Assembly: GCF_030813595.1 (NCBI RefSeq)
Contig: NZ_JAUSUH010000001.1
Location: forward strand, 124,001-188,000
Source of the DNA: Ancylobacter vacuolatus
GTDB taxonomy: Bacteria > Pseudomonadota > Alphaproteobacteria > Rhizobiales > Xanthobacteraceae
Length of the DNA: 64,000 nucleotides
Direction: 5' to 3'
The notes under the pieces were generated by a model, which was not told the DNA's origin, did not search any database, and worked only from the letters and a program-made list of their open reading frames with translations. The position numbers and the translations under genes are program-made. This document shows, piece by piece, positions 1 through 9,220 of this stretch (its first letter is position 1; each line of letters opens with the position of its first letter).

Positions 1-273
1 GACAATGTCGAGGTGCTGGTTGCCGATGGGCTGGAAGGCGCGCCCCAGCGCGCGCCCTTCGATCGTATCCTGCTCACCGCCGCGGTTGAGGAGGTGCCGC
101 CGGCGCTGTTCGAGCAACTGGCCATGGGCGGCATTCTCGTCGCCCCGGTCGGCCCGCCCGAGGGAACGCAGTTTATCATGCGCTACCGGCGCGGATTGCA
201 GGGGCTGGAGACGCGCGAACTCGGGCTGGTGCGGTTCGTTCCGATGCTGCCCGGTGTCGCAGTAGTGCTCTGA
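1..273 (+). CDS. pcm: Protein-L-isoaspartate O-methyltransferase, C-terminal part
   Basis: The window opens inside this gene; the first codon read is GAC and the frame runs to TGA at 271-273, giving 90 C-terminal residues. Stretches such as APFDRILLTAAVEEVP and LAMGGILVAPVGPP match the end of the PCMT fold, a Rossmann-like SAM-dependent enzyme that methylates isoaspartyl residues in aged proteins. The downstream NlpD-like gene fits the common surE-pcm-nlpD order. The N-terminal SAM-binding motif lies outside the window, so catalysis cannot be judged from here. Confidence 0.85.
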   Translation, partial: DNVEVLVADGLEGAPQRAPFDRILLTAAVEEVPPALFEQLAMGGILVAPVGPPEGTQFIMRYRRGLQGLETRELGLVRFVPMLPGVAVVL

Positions 274-381
274 GAATGCCGGGAATCCGCCATTTTTCCT
301 GACGTGTCGGGCCCGGCTTAAGCGGCTGTTTACCTGTACGACGCATTAATCTCCCCGAGTCCAGCGTTCGGGTGGGGTGCG

Positions 382-1641
382 ATGCGTAAATTTCTGACGG
401 CGTCCGGTAGCGGTCCCCTCATGCGGATTTCCTTCGTCGTTCTGACGGCGGGGGGAATGGCCGCGTGCAGCGCCGATTCCGCCCGGTTCAGCAGCAATCC
501 CAACTCAAATCCATTCGCATCGTCGCCGACCTATACCGGCTCGGTTGCCGCCGCCCCGACGGGCGCGGTGCAGAGCGCGCCGATGGGTGGCTCGTCCACG
601 GGTGGCGTGCCGCTGGCGCCGATCGGTCAGCAGACGGCGAGCGCCTACCCCGCGCCCGGCGCCGCACCGGCTCCCTATGGCGCCCAATCCCCCTACGGCG
701 CCCCCGCCTATGGCGCTCCGGTGGCGACTGCGCCCTATGGCGCGTCCGTCCAGCCGGCCCCCACGCAGGTTGCCGCGGCTCCGACGCATCTCTCCTCGCC
801 CGTCCCCGCCCAGCCGGGCTATGGCGGCACGCAGCCGCTTTATGGCAGCCAGCCGCAGCCTCTCGCCGCCGCCACGCCCGCCCCCGTCCGCACGCCGCAG
901 GTCGCGGCCTCCGGCGGCTCGCATGTGGTGGCACCCGGTGAGACGCTGAGCTCCATTGCCCGCAACAACGGTCTGACGCGCAGCGAACTGGCGAACGCCA
1001 ACGGCCTCGACTTCAACACCATGGTGCGGATCGGCCAGAAGCTGACCATTCCCGGCGCCGCCGGCGGGGCGGTGGTCGCCGCCGCGCCCAAGCCCGCAGT
1101 CGCCACCCCAGCGACGCCGAAGCCGACCCCGGTGGTCGCCACCGCGCCCGCGACACCAGCTGTCGCGCCGGTTGCCCAGGCGACAGCGGCCCCGAAGCCG
1201 CAGACCATCGCCGCCGTCAAGCCTTCCGAGACGCCGGATGAGATCCGCACCGCTGCCGCGGGCCCGCAGTTCCGCTGGCCGGTGCGCGGGCGCGTCATCT
1301 CGGGCTTCGGGCCCAAGCCCGGCGGTCAGCAGAATGAAGGCATCAACATCTCGGTGCCGGAAGGCACCTCGGTGAAGGCCGCCGAGGACGGCGTCGTCGC
1401 CTATGCCGGCAGCGAGCTGAAGGGCTATGGCAACTTGGTCCTCATCAAGCACGCCGATGGCTGGGTCACGGCCTATGCCAATAACAGCACGCTGGATGTG
1501 AAGAAGGGCGACACCGTCAAGCGCGGCCAGGTGATCGCCAAGGCCGGCCAGACCGGCAATGTCACCTCGCCGCAGCTGCATTTCGAGATCCGCAAGGGCT
1601 CGCAGCCGGTCGACCCCTCGCAATATCTCGCTGGTCTCTGA
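382..1641 (+). CDS. nlpD: NlpD-like LysM/M23 outer-membrane lipoprotein (degenerate LytM domain)
   Basis: Predicted lipoprotein of 419 residues. A hydrophobic signal is followed by the lipobox-like GMAAC with lipidation Cys at residue 29. A long Ala/Pro/Tyr-rich low-complexity region comes next, then a LysM peptidoglycan-binding domain (about 180-224) and an M23/LytM domain (about 296-415). Three of the four expected zinc ligands appear replaced: the HxxxD site reads NEGIN (about 318-322), and the HxH site reads QLH (about 398-400). This is the pattern of NlpD/EnvC-type activators of cell-wall amidases rather than active endopeptidases. Placement behind pcm supports the NlpD assignment. The inferred role is control of septal peptidoglycan hydrolysis during division. 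Confidence 0.85.
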   Translation: MRKFLTASGSGPLMRISFVVLTAGGMAACSADSARFSSNPNSNPFASSPTYTGSVAAAPTGAVQSAPMGGSSTGGVPLAPIGQQTASAYPAPGAAPAPYGAQSPYGAPAYGAPVATAPYGASVQPAPTQVAAAPTHLSSPVPAQPGYGGTQPLYGSQPQPLAAATPAPVRTPQVAASGGSHVVAPGETLSSIARNNGLTRSELANANGLDFNTMVRIGQKLTIPGAAGGAVVAAAPKPAVATPATPKPTPVVATAPATPAVAPVAQATAAPKPQTIAAVKPSETPDEIRTAAAGPQFRWPVRGRVISGFGPKPGGQQNEGINISVPEGTSVKAAEDGVVAYAGSELKGYGNLVLIKHADGWVTAYANNSTLDVKKGDTVKRGQVIAKAGQTGNVTSPQLHFEIRKGSQPVDPSQYLAGL

Positions 1642-1676
1642 CCGCCGCATTTCCTGGCGGGACCCGTTACCCCTTG

Positions 1677-1697
1677 GGCGGAGCCATGCGCTCCGCC
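1677..1697. terminator. Hairpin between convergent nlpD and DUF815 genes
   Basis: Seven-base inverted repeat GGCGGAG / CTCCGCC with a seven-base loop lies in the 93-bp gap between two convergent genes. A smaller CCGCC/GGCGG repeat sits just upstream near 1644-1660. There is no clear T-run on either side, so function as an intrinsic terminator is only suggested by position. Confidence 0.35.
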
Positions 1698-1734
1698 TCA
1701 CCCATCCGGCGCGACGTTAGGACCTTGGCGCCGG

Positions 1735-2631
1735 TCAGCGCGGGGCGGCCGGCGGTTCGGACAAGGACACGCCAAGCCGCCCCGCGACATCCTGCACATA
1801 TTGCCAGGCCGTGCGGCCCGAACGCGCCCCGCGCGTGGTCGACCATTCCAGCGCCTCCTGCCGCAGCGTCTCCGGCGCGATGGGGATGGCGAAATGGGCG
1901 ATGTAGCTGTCGATCATCGCGAGATAATCGTCCTGGCTGCATTTGTGGAAGCCCAGCCACAGACCGAAACGGTCGGAGAGCGAGACTTTCTCCTCCACCG
2001 CCTCGCCGGGATTGATCGCGGTCGAGCGCTCGTTCTCCACCATTTCGCGCGCCAATATGTGGCGCCGGTTGGAGGTGGCGTAGAAGATCACATTCTCCGG
2101 GCGCCCCTCAATGCCGCCTTCCAGCACGGCCTTCAGCGATTTGTACGAGGTGTCATCGGCGTCGAAGGACAGGTCGTCGCAGAAGATGACGAATCGGAAC
2201 GGGGCCGGCCGCACCAGGCTCATCAGCGCCGGCAGTGTCTCGATGTCCTCGCGATGGATCTCCACCAGTTTCAGCGGCGGCTTGCCGTCGCGCGCCATCT
2301 CGGCGTTGACCGAGGCATGGGCGGCCTTGACCAGCGAGCTCTTGCCCATGCCGCGCGCGCCCCACAGCAGGGCGTTGTTGGCCGGAAGGTCGCGGGCGAA
2401 GCGCAGGGTGTTGTCCATCAACAGGTCGCGGGTGCGCTCGATGCCCTTGAGAAGCTCCATCTCAACCCGGCTGACCCGCGGCACGGCTTCGAGCCGGCGC
2501 TCGTCGGCGTGCCAAATGAAGGCGTCCGCCTGGGTGAAGTCGGCAGTGGCAGCGCGGGCGGGGGCTAGGCGTTCGAGCGCGTCGGCGATGCGGGTGAGAA
2601 CGGCGCCGAGATCGGCCGGTGTGTGGGTCAT
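1735..2631 (-). CDS. DUF815 family AAA+-like ATPase
   Basis: ATPase of 298 residues from the DUF815 family. The P-loop GARGMGKSS is visible about one third in, and a Walker B-like run FVIFCDDLSFD follows. The family is broadly conserved in proteobacteria but has no settled function. I chose ATG at 2631 because GGTGGAGGAG lies just upstream; an in-frame GTG at 2646 would place that ribosome-binding site inside the coding sequence. The gene is divergent from yajC and convergent with nlpD. Its role is unknown; a loader or remodelling ATPase is only a guess from the fold. Confidence 0.85.
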   Translation of the reverse strand: MTHTPADLGAVLTRIADALERLAPARAATADFTQADAFIWHADERRLEAVPRVSRVEMELLKGIERTRDLLMDNTLRFARDLPANNALLWGARGMGKSSLVKAAHASVNAEMARDGKPPLKLVEIHREDIETLPALMSLVRPAPFRFVIFCDDLSFDADDTSYKSLKAVLEGGIEGRPENVIFYATSNRRHILAREMVENERSTAINPGEAVEEKVSLSDRFGLWLGFHKCSQDDYLAMIDSYIAHFAIPIAPETLRQEALEWSTTRGARSGRTAWQYVQDVAGRLGVSLSEPPAAPR

Positions 2632-2740
2632 GATGGGCTCCTCCACCTGCGGGAATAGCCATTGCGGCGGCGCGGGACAAGCGGAACCGTAACGCGTGGT
2701 ACGCCATAGCGCGGCTGTGACCCTCCTGCGGCCGACGGCG

Positions 2741-2769
2741 TTTGCATTCGGCGGGAGCGTCAGTATAGT
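2741..2769 (+). promoter_or_regulatory. Probable sigma-70 promoter of yajC-secDF
   Basis: TTTGCA at 2741-2746 and TATAGT at 2764-2769 are separated by 17 bases. The predicted start of transcription is near 2776, about 50 bases before yajC. It lies in the only intergenic region upstream of the operon, which is divergent from the DUF815 gene. Confidence 0.6.
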
Positions 2770-2825
2770 CCGCGCCGCTTCGCCGGGCCTTTCGCCCGCC
2801 TTCGATCGACGGACAAGGAACCGAC

Positions 2826-3167
2826 ATGTTGATTACGCCCGCCTATGCGCAGGCCGCCCCCATGGGCGGCGGTACCGACATGCTGATGTCGCTGCTGCCT
2901 TTCGTGCTGATCTTCGTGATCATGTATTTCCTGATTCTGCGCCCGCAGCAGAAGAAGGTGAAGGCGCACCAGGAAATGGTGAAGAGTGTCCGTCGCGGCG
3001 ACACCGTCGTCACCTCGGGCGGGCTGATCGGCAAGGTTGCCCGGGTGATCGACGACAGCGAGATCGAGCTGCAGGTGTCGGAGGGCGTGAAGATCCGCCA
3101 GCTGCGCAGCATGATCTCCGAGGTTCGCGCCAAGGGCGAGCCGGCCAAGGAAGATACCGAGTCCTGA
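2826..3167 (+). CDS. yajC: Preprotein translocase subunit YajC
   Basis: Small inner-membrane protein of 113 residues that associates with SecDF. One transmembrane segment (FVLIFVIMYFLILRPQQKK, residues about 26-44) ends in the characteristic RPQQKK, followed by a small cytoplasmic domain with GDTVVTSGGLIGKV. It is the first gene of the yajC-secD-secF operon; secD follows after about 50 bases. Length and order are normal for Alphaproteobacteria. Confidence 0.96.
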   Translation: MLITPAYAQAAPMGGGTDMLMSLLPFVLIFVIMYFLILRPQQKKVKAHQEMVKSVRRGDTVVTSGGLIGKVARVIDDSEIELQVSEGVKIRQLRSMISEVRAKGEPAKEDTES

Positions 3168-3216
3168 GCGCTGACCTCTTGCGGCCGTAACCGCTAGGGC
3201 GGCCGGAAGGAACCCC

Positions 3217-4815
3217 ATGCTTTACTTCTCGAAATGGAAGGCGTTCGCGATCCTGGCGGTCTCGGCCATCATCTGTTTGATGGCCGTGCCCAGCCTGCTG
3301 TCGCAATCCGCCTATGACAGCCTGCCCAGCTTCCTCCAGCGCAAGATCGTGCTGGGCCTCGACCTTCAGGGCGGGTCCTACATCGTCCTGCAGGTCGACG
3401 CCCAATCCGTGCGCAAGATCCGCCTTGAGCAATTGCGCGACGACGCGCGCCGCGTGCTGCGCGATGCCAAGATCGGCTATACCGGCCTCGCCATCCAGGG
3501 TGACGCGGTCGAGGTGCGGATCCGCGACGGCCAGGATGTCGAGGCGGCGCTGACCCAGTTGCGTACGCTGGCTCTGCCGATCGGCGGCGCCATGTCGACC
3601 GCCGGACAGCTCGACACCGATGTCTCGCGCGATGGCAACACCATCGCACTGGCGCCGACATCGGCCGGCGTCCAGTCGCGCACCATCCAGGCGGTGTCGC
3701 AGTCGATCGAGATCATCCGCAAGCGTATCGACCAGCTCGGCACCACCGAGCCTTCGATCCAGCGCCAGGGCGCTGACCGTATCCAGGTGCAGGTGCCTGG
3801 CTTGCAGGACCCCTCGCGCCTCAAGGCCCTTCTCGGCCAGACGGCGCAGCTGACCTTCCGCCTCGTCGACAACACGATGAGTCCGCAGCAGGCGCTGCAG
3901 GGCCGCGCGCCGGCCGGCACCGAGGTTCTCACCTCTCAGGGCAACCCGCCGGTTCCCTATCTGATCGAGCAGCGCGTGCTGGTCGCGGGCGAAGACCTCA
4001 CCGACGCGCAGCCGGGCTTCGACCCGACGACGCGCGAGCCGGTCGTCACCTTCCGCTTCAACACCAATGGCGCCCGCCGCTTCGCCGAGGCGACGCAGGC
4101 CAATGTCGGCCGGCCCTTCGCCATCATCCTCGACAACCACGTCATCTCGGCGCCAGTCATCCGCGAGCCGATCCTCGGCGGCTCTGGCCAGATCAGCGGC
4201 AATTTCACCGTGCAGGAAGCGAATGACCTCGCCATCCTGCTGCGTGCCGGTGCCCTGCCGGTGCCGCTGCAGGTGGTGGAGGAGCGCACGGTCGGGCCGG
4301 GCCTTGGCGCGGATTCGATCCGGGCAGGCCTCATCGCCTCGATCGTCGGCGCGACGCTGGTGGCGCTGTTCATGGTGGCGACCTACGGCCTGTTCGGCGT
4401 CATCGCCAATATCGCAGTGGCGATCAATGTCGGCATGATCTTCGGCCTGCTGGCCATGCTCGGGGCGACGCTGACCCTGCCTGGCATCGCCGGCGTGGTG
4501 CTCACGGTCGGCATCGCGGTGGATTCCAACGTGCTGATCTATGAACGCATCCGCGAGGAGGCGAGGGCAGGGCGTTCGGCGATTTCGGCCATCGATGCCG
4601 GCTTCTCCCGCGCGCTGGCGACGATCCTCGATTCCAACATCACCACCTTCATCGCGGCGGCGGTGCTGTTCTATGTCGGCTCCGGCCCGGTGCGTGGCTT
4701 CGCCATCACCTTCGGCATCGGCATCATGACCACCGTCTTCACCGCCTTCACGCTGACCCGCCTTATGGTGGCGCTGTGGGTGCGCTGGCAGCGCCCCCAG
4801 CGCGTGCCGATCTAA
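3217..4815 (+). CDS. secD: Protein translocase subunit SecD
   Basis: SecD (532 residues) uses the proton-motive force with SecF to finish export through SecYEG. There is an N-terminal transmembrane segment (about 8-28), the DLQGGSYIVLQV motif, a large periplasmic domain, and five C-terminal membrane segments (about 365-525) containing the family motif GIAVDSNVLIYERIREE. The stop is 17 bases before secF, so the two are almost certainly co-transcribed. Confidence 0.97.
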   Translation: MLYFSKWKAFAILAVSAIICLMAVPSLLSQSAYDSLPSFLQRKIVLGLDLQGGSYIVLQVDAQSVRKIRLEQLRDDARRVLRDAKIGYTGLAIQGDAVEVRIRDGQDVEAALTQLRTLALPIGGAMSTAGQLDTDVSRDGNTIALAPTSAGVQSRTIQAVSQSIEIIRKRIDQLGTTEPSIQRQGADRIQVQVPGLQDPSRLKALLGQTAQLTFRLVDNTMSPQQALQGRAPAGTEVLTSQGNPPVPYLIEQRVLVAGEDLTDAQPGFDPTTREPVVTFRFNTNGARRFAEATQANVGRPFAIILDNHVISAPVIREPILGGSGQISGNFTVQEANDLAILLRAGALPVPLQVVEERTVGPGLGADSIRAGLIASIVGATLVALFMVATYGLFGVIANIAVAINVGMIFGLLAMLGATLTLPGIAGVVLTVGIAVDSNVLIYERIREEARAGRSAISAIDAGFSRALATILDSNITTFIAAAVLFYVGSGPVRGFAITFGIGIMTTVFTAFTLTRLMVALWVRWQRPQRVPI

Positions 4816-4832
4816 GAAAGGCGAGCATTTCC

Positions 4833-5798
4833 ATGCGTCTGCTCCGCATCGTTCCGGACGACACGACTTTCGACTTCATCCGCTTCCGGCGGATCAGTTT
4901 CCCGATCTCGGCCCTGCTGTCGATCGTGGCGCTGGTGGCGTTCTTCACCATGGGCCTGAATTTCGGCATCGACTTCAAGGGCGGCACGCTGCTCGAAGTG
5001 CGCTACGCCAACAACACGCTGAACATCGGCGATGTCCGCTCCCGCCTGGAATCGCTCGATCTGGGCGAGGTGCAGATCCAGGAGATCGGCGGCGACGGCG
5101 AGGTGCTGATCCGCGTCGCTCAGCAGCCGGGTGGCGAGCAGGCCCAGCAGGTGGTGGTCGGCAAGGTGCGGGCGGCGCTCGGCGAGGGGGTCGAATACCG
5201 CCGCATCGAGGTGGTCGGCCCGCGTGTGTCGCAGGAACTGCTCAGCTACGGCATTGTCGGGCTGATGATGGCGGTGTTCTGCATCCTCATCTATCTGTGG
5301 TTCCGCTTCGAATGGCAGTTCGCGCTCGGCGCCTCGATCGCCAATTTCCACGACATCGTGCTCACCATCGGGTTCATGGCGATCTTCCAGATCGACTTCG
5401 ACCTGACCAGCGTCGCCGCCCTGCTCACCATTCTGGGCTACTCGCTGAACGACACCATCGTCATCTATGACCGCATCCGCGAAATGCTGCGGCGCTACAA
5501 GAAGATGCCGACGGAAGAACTGCTGAACGCCTCCATCAACTCCACCCTGTCGCGCTCGGTCATCACCCATGTGACGGTAACGCTGGCGCTGCTGGCGCTG
5601 GTGCTGTTCGGCGGCCGGGCGATCCACTCCTTCTCGGTGACGATGATGTTCGGCGTGGTGCTGGTGGGCACCTATACCTCTATCTTCATCGCCTCGCCGC
5701 TGCTGATCTATCTCGGCGTCTCGACCCGGGCGATGGCGGAGAAGGCGGAGAAGGAAGCCAAGAGCGCCAACTCCAAGGCGGAACGCCTCGCGCCGTGA
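4833..5798 (+). CDS. secF: Protein translocase subunit SecF
   Basis: SecF, 321 residues. The ATG at 4833 follows an AAGAAAGGCGAG ribosome-binding site, and the protein starts MRLLRIVPDDTTFDF; an upstream in-frame ATG at 4776 lies inside secD and would add an atypical N-terminus. The FGIDFKGGTLLEVRY motif, six membrane segments and GYSLNDTIVIYDRIRE are typical. It pairs with SecD in the membrane. The lysine/alanine-rich C-terminus is unremarkable. Confidence 0.97.
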   Translation: MRLLRIVPDDTTFDFIRFRRISFPISALLSIVALVAFFTMGLNFGIDFKGGTLLEVRYANNTLNIGDVRSRLESLDLGEVQIQEIGGDGEVLIRVAQQPGGEQAQQVVVGKVRAALGEGVEYRRIEVVGPRVSQELLSYGIVGLMMAVFCILIYLWFRFEWQFALGASIANFHDIVLTIGFMAIFQIDFDLTSVAALLTILGYSLNDTIVIYDRIREMLRRYKKMPTEELLNASINSTLSRSVITHVTVTLALLALVLFGGRAIHSFSVTMMFGVVLVGTYTSIFIASPLLIYLGVSTRAMAEKAEKEAKSANSKAERLAP

Positions 5799-5829
5799 GC
5801 GCGGGCGAGCCGAAGCGGGGGAGGGGCTG

Positions 5830-6207
5830 ATGGCGACGCCGGATGCCCATCTTCCTACTCAGGTGCCGATCGACGGCTATGCGCGCGGCGCGTTCCACTT
5901 CGCCGGCATGGCGTCGGCCGGCTCGATCCTGGCGCTGCCGTCCGGCATCCACGCCTGGGCGCCGCGCGTGCCTGATGAGATCGATGCGGACGCGCTGGCG
6001 CGGGTTCTCGCCGAGGCCGCAGGCATCGAACTCCTGCTGATCGGCACCGGCCCCGACCCCTGGCCGCTTCCCGACGCTTTGCGCTGGGCGCTGCGCGATG
6101 CCGGTGTCTCGGTCGATACCCTCCCTACCAGGTCAGCCGCCTCGACCTATAATGTGCTTCTGGCGGAGGGCCGTGCGGTCGCCGCCGCGCTGCTCGCGCT
6201 GCCCTGA
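5830..6207 (+). CDS. Mth938-like domain protein (DUF498, NDUFAF3-like)
   Basis: Protein of 125 residues with the Mth938-like fold: GYARGAFHFAGMASAGSILALP near the start, then ELLLIGTGPDPWPLP and a final STYNVLLAEGRAVAAALLA. The human relative NDUFAF3 is an assembly factor of mitochondrial complex I; bacterial members sit beside secDF and a phytoene-synthase-like gene, as here. It lies 31 bases after secF and 38 bases before the next gene, so is probably in the same operon. A role in respiratory-complex assembly is an inference. Confidence 0.85.
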   Translation: MATPDAHLPTQVPIDGYARGAFHFAGMASAGSILALPSGIHAWAPRVPDEIDADALARVLAEAAGIELLLIGTGPDPWPLPDALRWALRDAGVSVDTLPTRSAASTYNVLLAEGRAVAAALLALP

Positions 6208-6245
6208 CGCCGCGCCGCCCGTCGCCAAACTTCCGGACCGCAGAC

Positions 6246-7118
6246 ATGAGCCGGCCACGCCTGACCACGGACACGGACTATTGCGCGGCGCTGGTGCGCG
6301 ATCTCGATCGCGACCGCTATGTCGCCGATCTGTTCGCTCCGGCTGGGCGGCGCGGAGCGCTGTTCGCGCTACACGCCTTTAATGTCGAGGTGTCGCGGGT
6401 GCGCGAGGCGATCACCAATCCGCTGGCCGGCGAGGTGCGGCTGCACTGGTGGCGCGAATCTCTGGCCGGCGGCGCGCGCGGCGATGTGCAGGCCAATCCG
6501 GTGGCGGCAGCGCTGCTGGAGGCCATCGACACCCACTGCCTGCCGCGCGCGAGCCTGGAAGCGCTGCTGGAAGCCCGGCAGTTCGATCTCTATGACGACC
6601 CGATGCCGACGGTGAACGATCTCGAAGGCTATGCCGGCGAAACCTCCTCGGCGCTGATCCGCCTCGCCACGCTGGTACTGGCGCCGAAGGCCGGCACGGC
6701 CTCGGCGGAGGCGGCGGGCCATGCCGGGGTGGCCTATGCGGTCACGGGGCTGCTGCGGGCCTTTCCCGTCCATGCCCGGCGCGGCCAATGCTATCTGCCG
6801 CTCGATCTGCTCACCGCGCATAAGCTGACGCGCGAGGACGCGGTTTCGGGGAAGGCAGGCCCGGCGCTGTTGGAGGTGTTGGCCGTGCTGCGGGCACTGG
6901 CCCGCCGGCATTACGGTGCGGCAATGACGGCGCTGGCAGGTGTCGACCCGGCCGAATTGCCGGCCTTCCTGCCGCTGATGCTGGTGCCGGGCGATCTCGA
7001 AGCCATGGAGCGGCCGCACGACCCGTTCACGTCCGTCCCCGCGGCACCCGCGCTCGCGCGCCTGTGGCGACTCTGGCGCGGGGCGGCGGTGCTCAGAAAG
7101 GCCGTGAAGGCCCGCTGA
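6246..7118 (+). CDS. Squalene/phytoene synthase family protein (NDUFAF6-like)
   Basis: Protein of 290 residues with the all-helical squalene/phytoene synthase fold (ALFALHAFNVEVSRVREAI, GEVRLHWWRESL, then YAGETSSALIRLA). The first Asp-rich prenyl-diphosphate motif expected of true synthases (DDxxD-type) is absent: that position reads NVEVSRV. No carotenoid or hopanoid genes are nearby. The pattern fits the NDUFAF6-like branch, whose human member is a complex I assembly factor without known synthase activity. It ends 9 bases from the convergent kdsA. Confidence 0.8.
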   Translation: MSRPRLTTDTDYCAALVRDLDRDRYVADLFAPAGRRGALFALHAFNVEVSRVREAITNPLAGEVRLHWWRESLAGGARGDVQANPVAAALLEAIDTHCLPRASLEALLEARQFDLYDDPMPTVNDLEGYAGETSSALIRLATLVLAPKAGTASAEAAGHAGVAYAVTGLLRAFPVHARRGQCYLPLDLLTAHKLTREDAVSGKAGPALLEVLAVLRALARRHYGAAMTALAGVDPAELPAFLPLMLVPGDLEAMERPHDPFTSVPAAPALARLWRLWRGAAVLRKAVKAR

Positions 7119-7127
7119 GGCGCCGGG

Positions 7128-7976
7128 TCAGCCGGCGCGGTCCTTGGCGATCCGGTCGAAGGCCTGGAGGCGGGCGACAAGAGCCTCGAACTGGTTCAGC
7201 GGCACCATGTTGGGGCCGTCGGACGGGGCCTTGTCGGGATCGGGATGTGTCTCGATGAACACGCCGGCGACGCCGACCGCCACCGCCGCACGCGCCAGCA
7301 CCGGCACGAATTCGCGCTGGCCGCCGGAGGAGGTGCCCTGTCCGCCGGGCTGCTGCACCGAATGGGTGGCGTCGAAGATGACCGGCGCGCCTGTCGTCTC
7401 GGCCATGATGGGGAGCGCCCGCATGTCGGTGACGAGGGTGTTGTAGCCGAAGGAAACGCCCCGTTCCGTCACCAGTACGTTCGGATTGCCGCCCTCGATC
7501 AGCTTGGCGACGACGTTCTTCATGTCCCAGGGGGCGAGGAACTGCCCCTTCTTCACATTGACGACCCGCCCCGTGGTGGCGGCGGCGATGAGCAGGTCGG
7601 TCTGGCGGCAGAGGAAGGCGGGAATCTGCAGGACGTCGACCACCTCGCCGACCGGCGCGCACTGGTCGTTCTCATGCACATCGGTCAGCACCGGCATGCC
7701 GTAGCGCTCGCGAATCTCGGCGAAGACCGGCAGTGCGGCGGAAAGGCCCATGCCGCGCGCGCCCTTGATCGAGGTGCGATTCGCCTTGTCGAACGAGGCC
7801 TTGAACACCACGCCAACATTGAGCCGGGTGGCGATCTCCTTGATCGCGGCGGCGCATTCCAGCGCGTGGTTGCGGCTTTCCATCTGGCAGGGGCCGGCGA
7901 TCAGCGCCAGCGGCAGGTCATTGCCGAAGCGCACATTGCCGATGGAAACCACGGAATTGGCGCCTGAGCCGCTCAT
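7128..7976 (-). CDS. kdsA: 3-deoxy-8-phosphooctulonate synthase (Kdo-8-P synthase)
   Basis: KdsA, 282 residues, condenses phosphoenolpyruvate with arabinose-5-phosphate in Kdo synthesis for the lipopolysaccharide inner core. Visible motifs are [12 protein letters not shown] and [13 protein letters not shown] near the N-terminus and [13 protein letters not shown] in the middle. Cys30 in GPC occupies the position that distinguishes metal-dependent enzymes from the Asn-bearing metal-independent class, so this one is probably metal-dependent. kdsD lies directly upstream on the same strand, supplying the arabinose-5-phosphate substrate. Confidence 0.96.
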   Translation of the reverse strand: MSGSGANSVVSIGNVRFGNDLPLALIAGPCQMESRNHALECAAAIKEIATRLNVGVVFKASFDKANRTSIKGARGMGLSAALPVFAEIRERYGMPVLTDVHENDQCAPVGEVVDVLQIPAFLCRQTDLLIAAATTGRVVNVKKGQFLAPWDMKNVVAKLIEGGNPNVLVTERGVSFGYNTLVTDMRALPIMAETTGAPVIFDATHSVQQPGGQGTSSGGQREFVPVLARAAVAVGVAGVFIETHPDPDKAPSDGPNMVPLNQFEALVARLQAFDRIAKDRAG

Positions 7977-8004
7977 GAGATGTTCCTCGGGTAGGGCGCT
8001 GGGG

Positions 8005-9063
8005 TCAGACGACGCCGGCGCGCAGGATGTCGTGAATGTGGAGGATGCCGACCGGCTTGCCGTCCGCCACCGCGAAGACGACGGTGATCGGGATCGGGCG
8101 CCGGTTCATCAGCCCCAGCGCGGCGCTGGCGAGTTCCAGCGGATCGACCACGAAGGGCGAGGAGGTCATCACCTTCTCCACCGGCGTCACCAGAAGCTCG
8201 CCGCTCATATGGCGGCGCAGGTCGCCATCGGTGACGATGCCAGTAAGCCGGCCGGAACCGTCGACGACACCGCAGCAGCCGAAGCGCTTGCCGGTGATTT
8301 CGATCAGAACCTCGCTCATCGGCGTGCCGAGCCGCACCAGCGGCATTTCCGCCTCCTGGTGCATGATGTCGACCACTTTCAGCAGGCGCGCGCCGAGCTT
8401 GCCGCCGGGGTGGAACACGCGGAAATCGGAGGCCGAGAAGCCTCGGCGCTCCAGCAGCGCCACCGCCAGTGCGTCGCCAATGGCGAGCTGCATCAGGGTG
8501 GAGGTGGTGGGGGCGAGCCCGTTCGGGCAGGCCTCCTCGACGCGCGGCAGCACCAGCGCCACATTGGCGGCGCGGCCCAGCGTGCTCTCGGCGCTGGAGG
8601 TGATGGCGACCAGCGGCACGGCGAAGCGGCGCGCATAGTGCACGATATCACCGAGCTCGGCGGTCTCGCCCGACCAGGAGATGGCCAGCAGCACGTCGTC
8701 CGGCGTCACCATGCCGAGGTCGCCATGGCTGGCCTCGGCGGCGTGCAGGAACAGGGCCGGCGTACCTGTGGAGGCGAGGGTGGCGGCGAGCTTTCGTCCG
8801 ATATGGCCGCTCTTGCCCATGCCGGTCACGATGACGCGGCCGCGCGCGCCCTCGATGAGCCCGATGGCGGCTTCCACCGCGTCGCCGAGTTCAACTTCGA
8901 TCGCGGCGCAGAGCGCGGCCAGGCCCTTGGCCTCGATCGCCAGGGTGCGCAGCACCCGCTCGCGCAGTCGGTCGTCCCGCTGGGGCGCGGCTACGGCGGA
9001 GTTTGTCTGAGGCTGGGCGGTGCCCAAGGTGATGCTCCCTTGCTCATGGCTGCCGGGGCGCAT
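8005..9063 (-). CDS. kdsD: Arabinose-5-phosphate isomerase (KdsD/KpsF family)
   Basis: Protein of 352 residues from the ATG at 9063-9061. The SIS sugar-isomerase domain ([16 protein letters not shown], then [15 protein letters not shown]) is followed by two CBS domains ending near [22 protein letters not shown]. It converts ribulose-5-phosphate to arabinose-5-phosphate, the KdsA substrate, and lies 28 bases upstream of kdsA on the same strand. The start is uncertain: a TTG near 9027 has a better spaced AAGGGAG and would give about 340 residues, closer to the usual family length. Confidence 0.92.
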   Translation of the reverse strand: MRPGSHEQGSITLGTAQPQTNSAVAAPQRDDRLRERVLRTLAIEAKGLAALCAAIEVELGDAVEAAIGLIEGARGRVIVTGMGKSGHIGRKLAATLASTGTPALFLHAAEASHGDLGMVTPDDVLLAISWSGETAELGDIVHYARRFAVPLVAITSSAESTLGRAANVALVLPRVEEACPNGLAPTTSTLMQLAIGDALAVALLERRGFSASDFRVFHPGGKLGARLLKVVDIMHQEAEMPLVRLGTPMSEVLIEITGKRFGCCGVVDGSGRLTGIVTDGDLRRHMSGELLVTPVEKVMTSSPFVVDPLELASAALGLMNRRPIPITVVFAVADGKPVGILHIHDILRAGVV

Positions 9064-9220
9064 TGCGCCCGGCCGCCCTTCAGCGCCACGCAGCGCGTCA
9101 ATAAGCGCCAAACGCCCGCGATGCAATGGAGGAGCCCGCCGAGGACGAGCGGCCGATGCACGGAACCGCCGATACCAGCTGCACGTTGGGTGGCGCGGAT
9201 GGCCGCGACCAGAGGGCAGA

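Noticed and set aside
6246-7118. Carotenoid or hopanoid biosynthesis
   Set aside because: The gene has the synthase fold but lacks the first Asp-rich motif, and no desaturase, cyclase or hpn genes are near.
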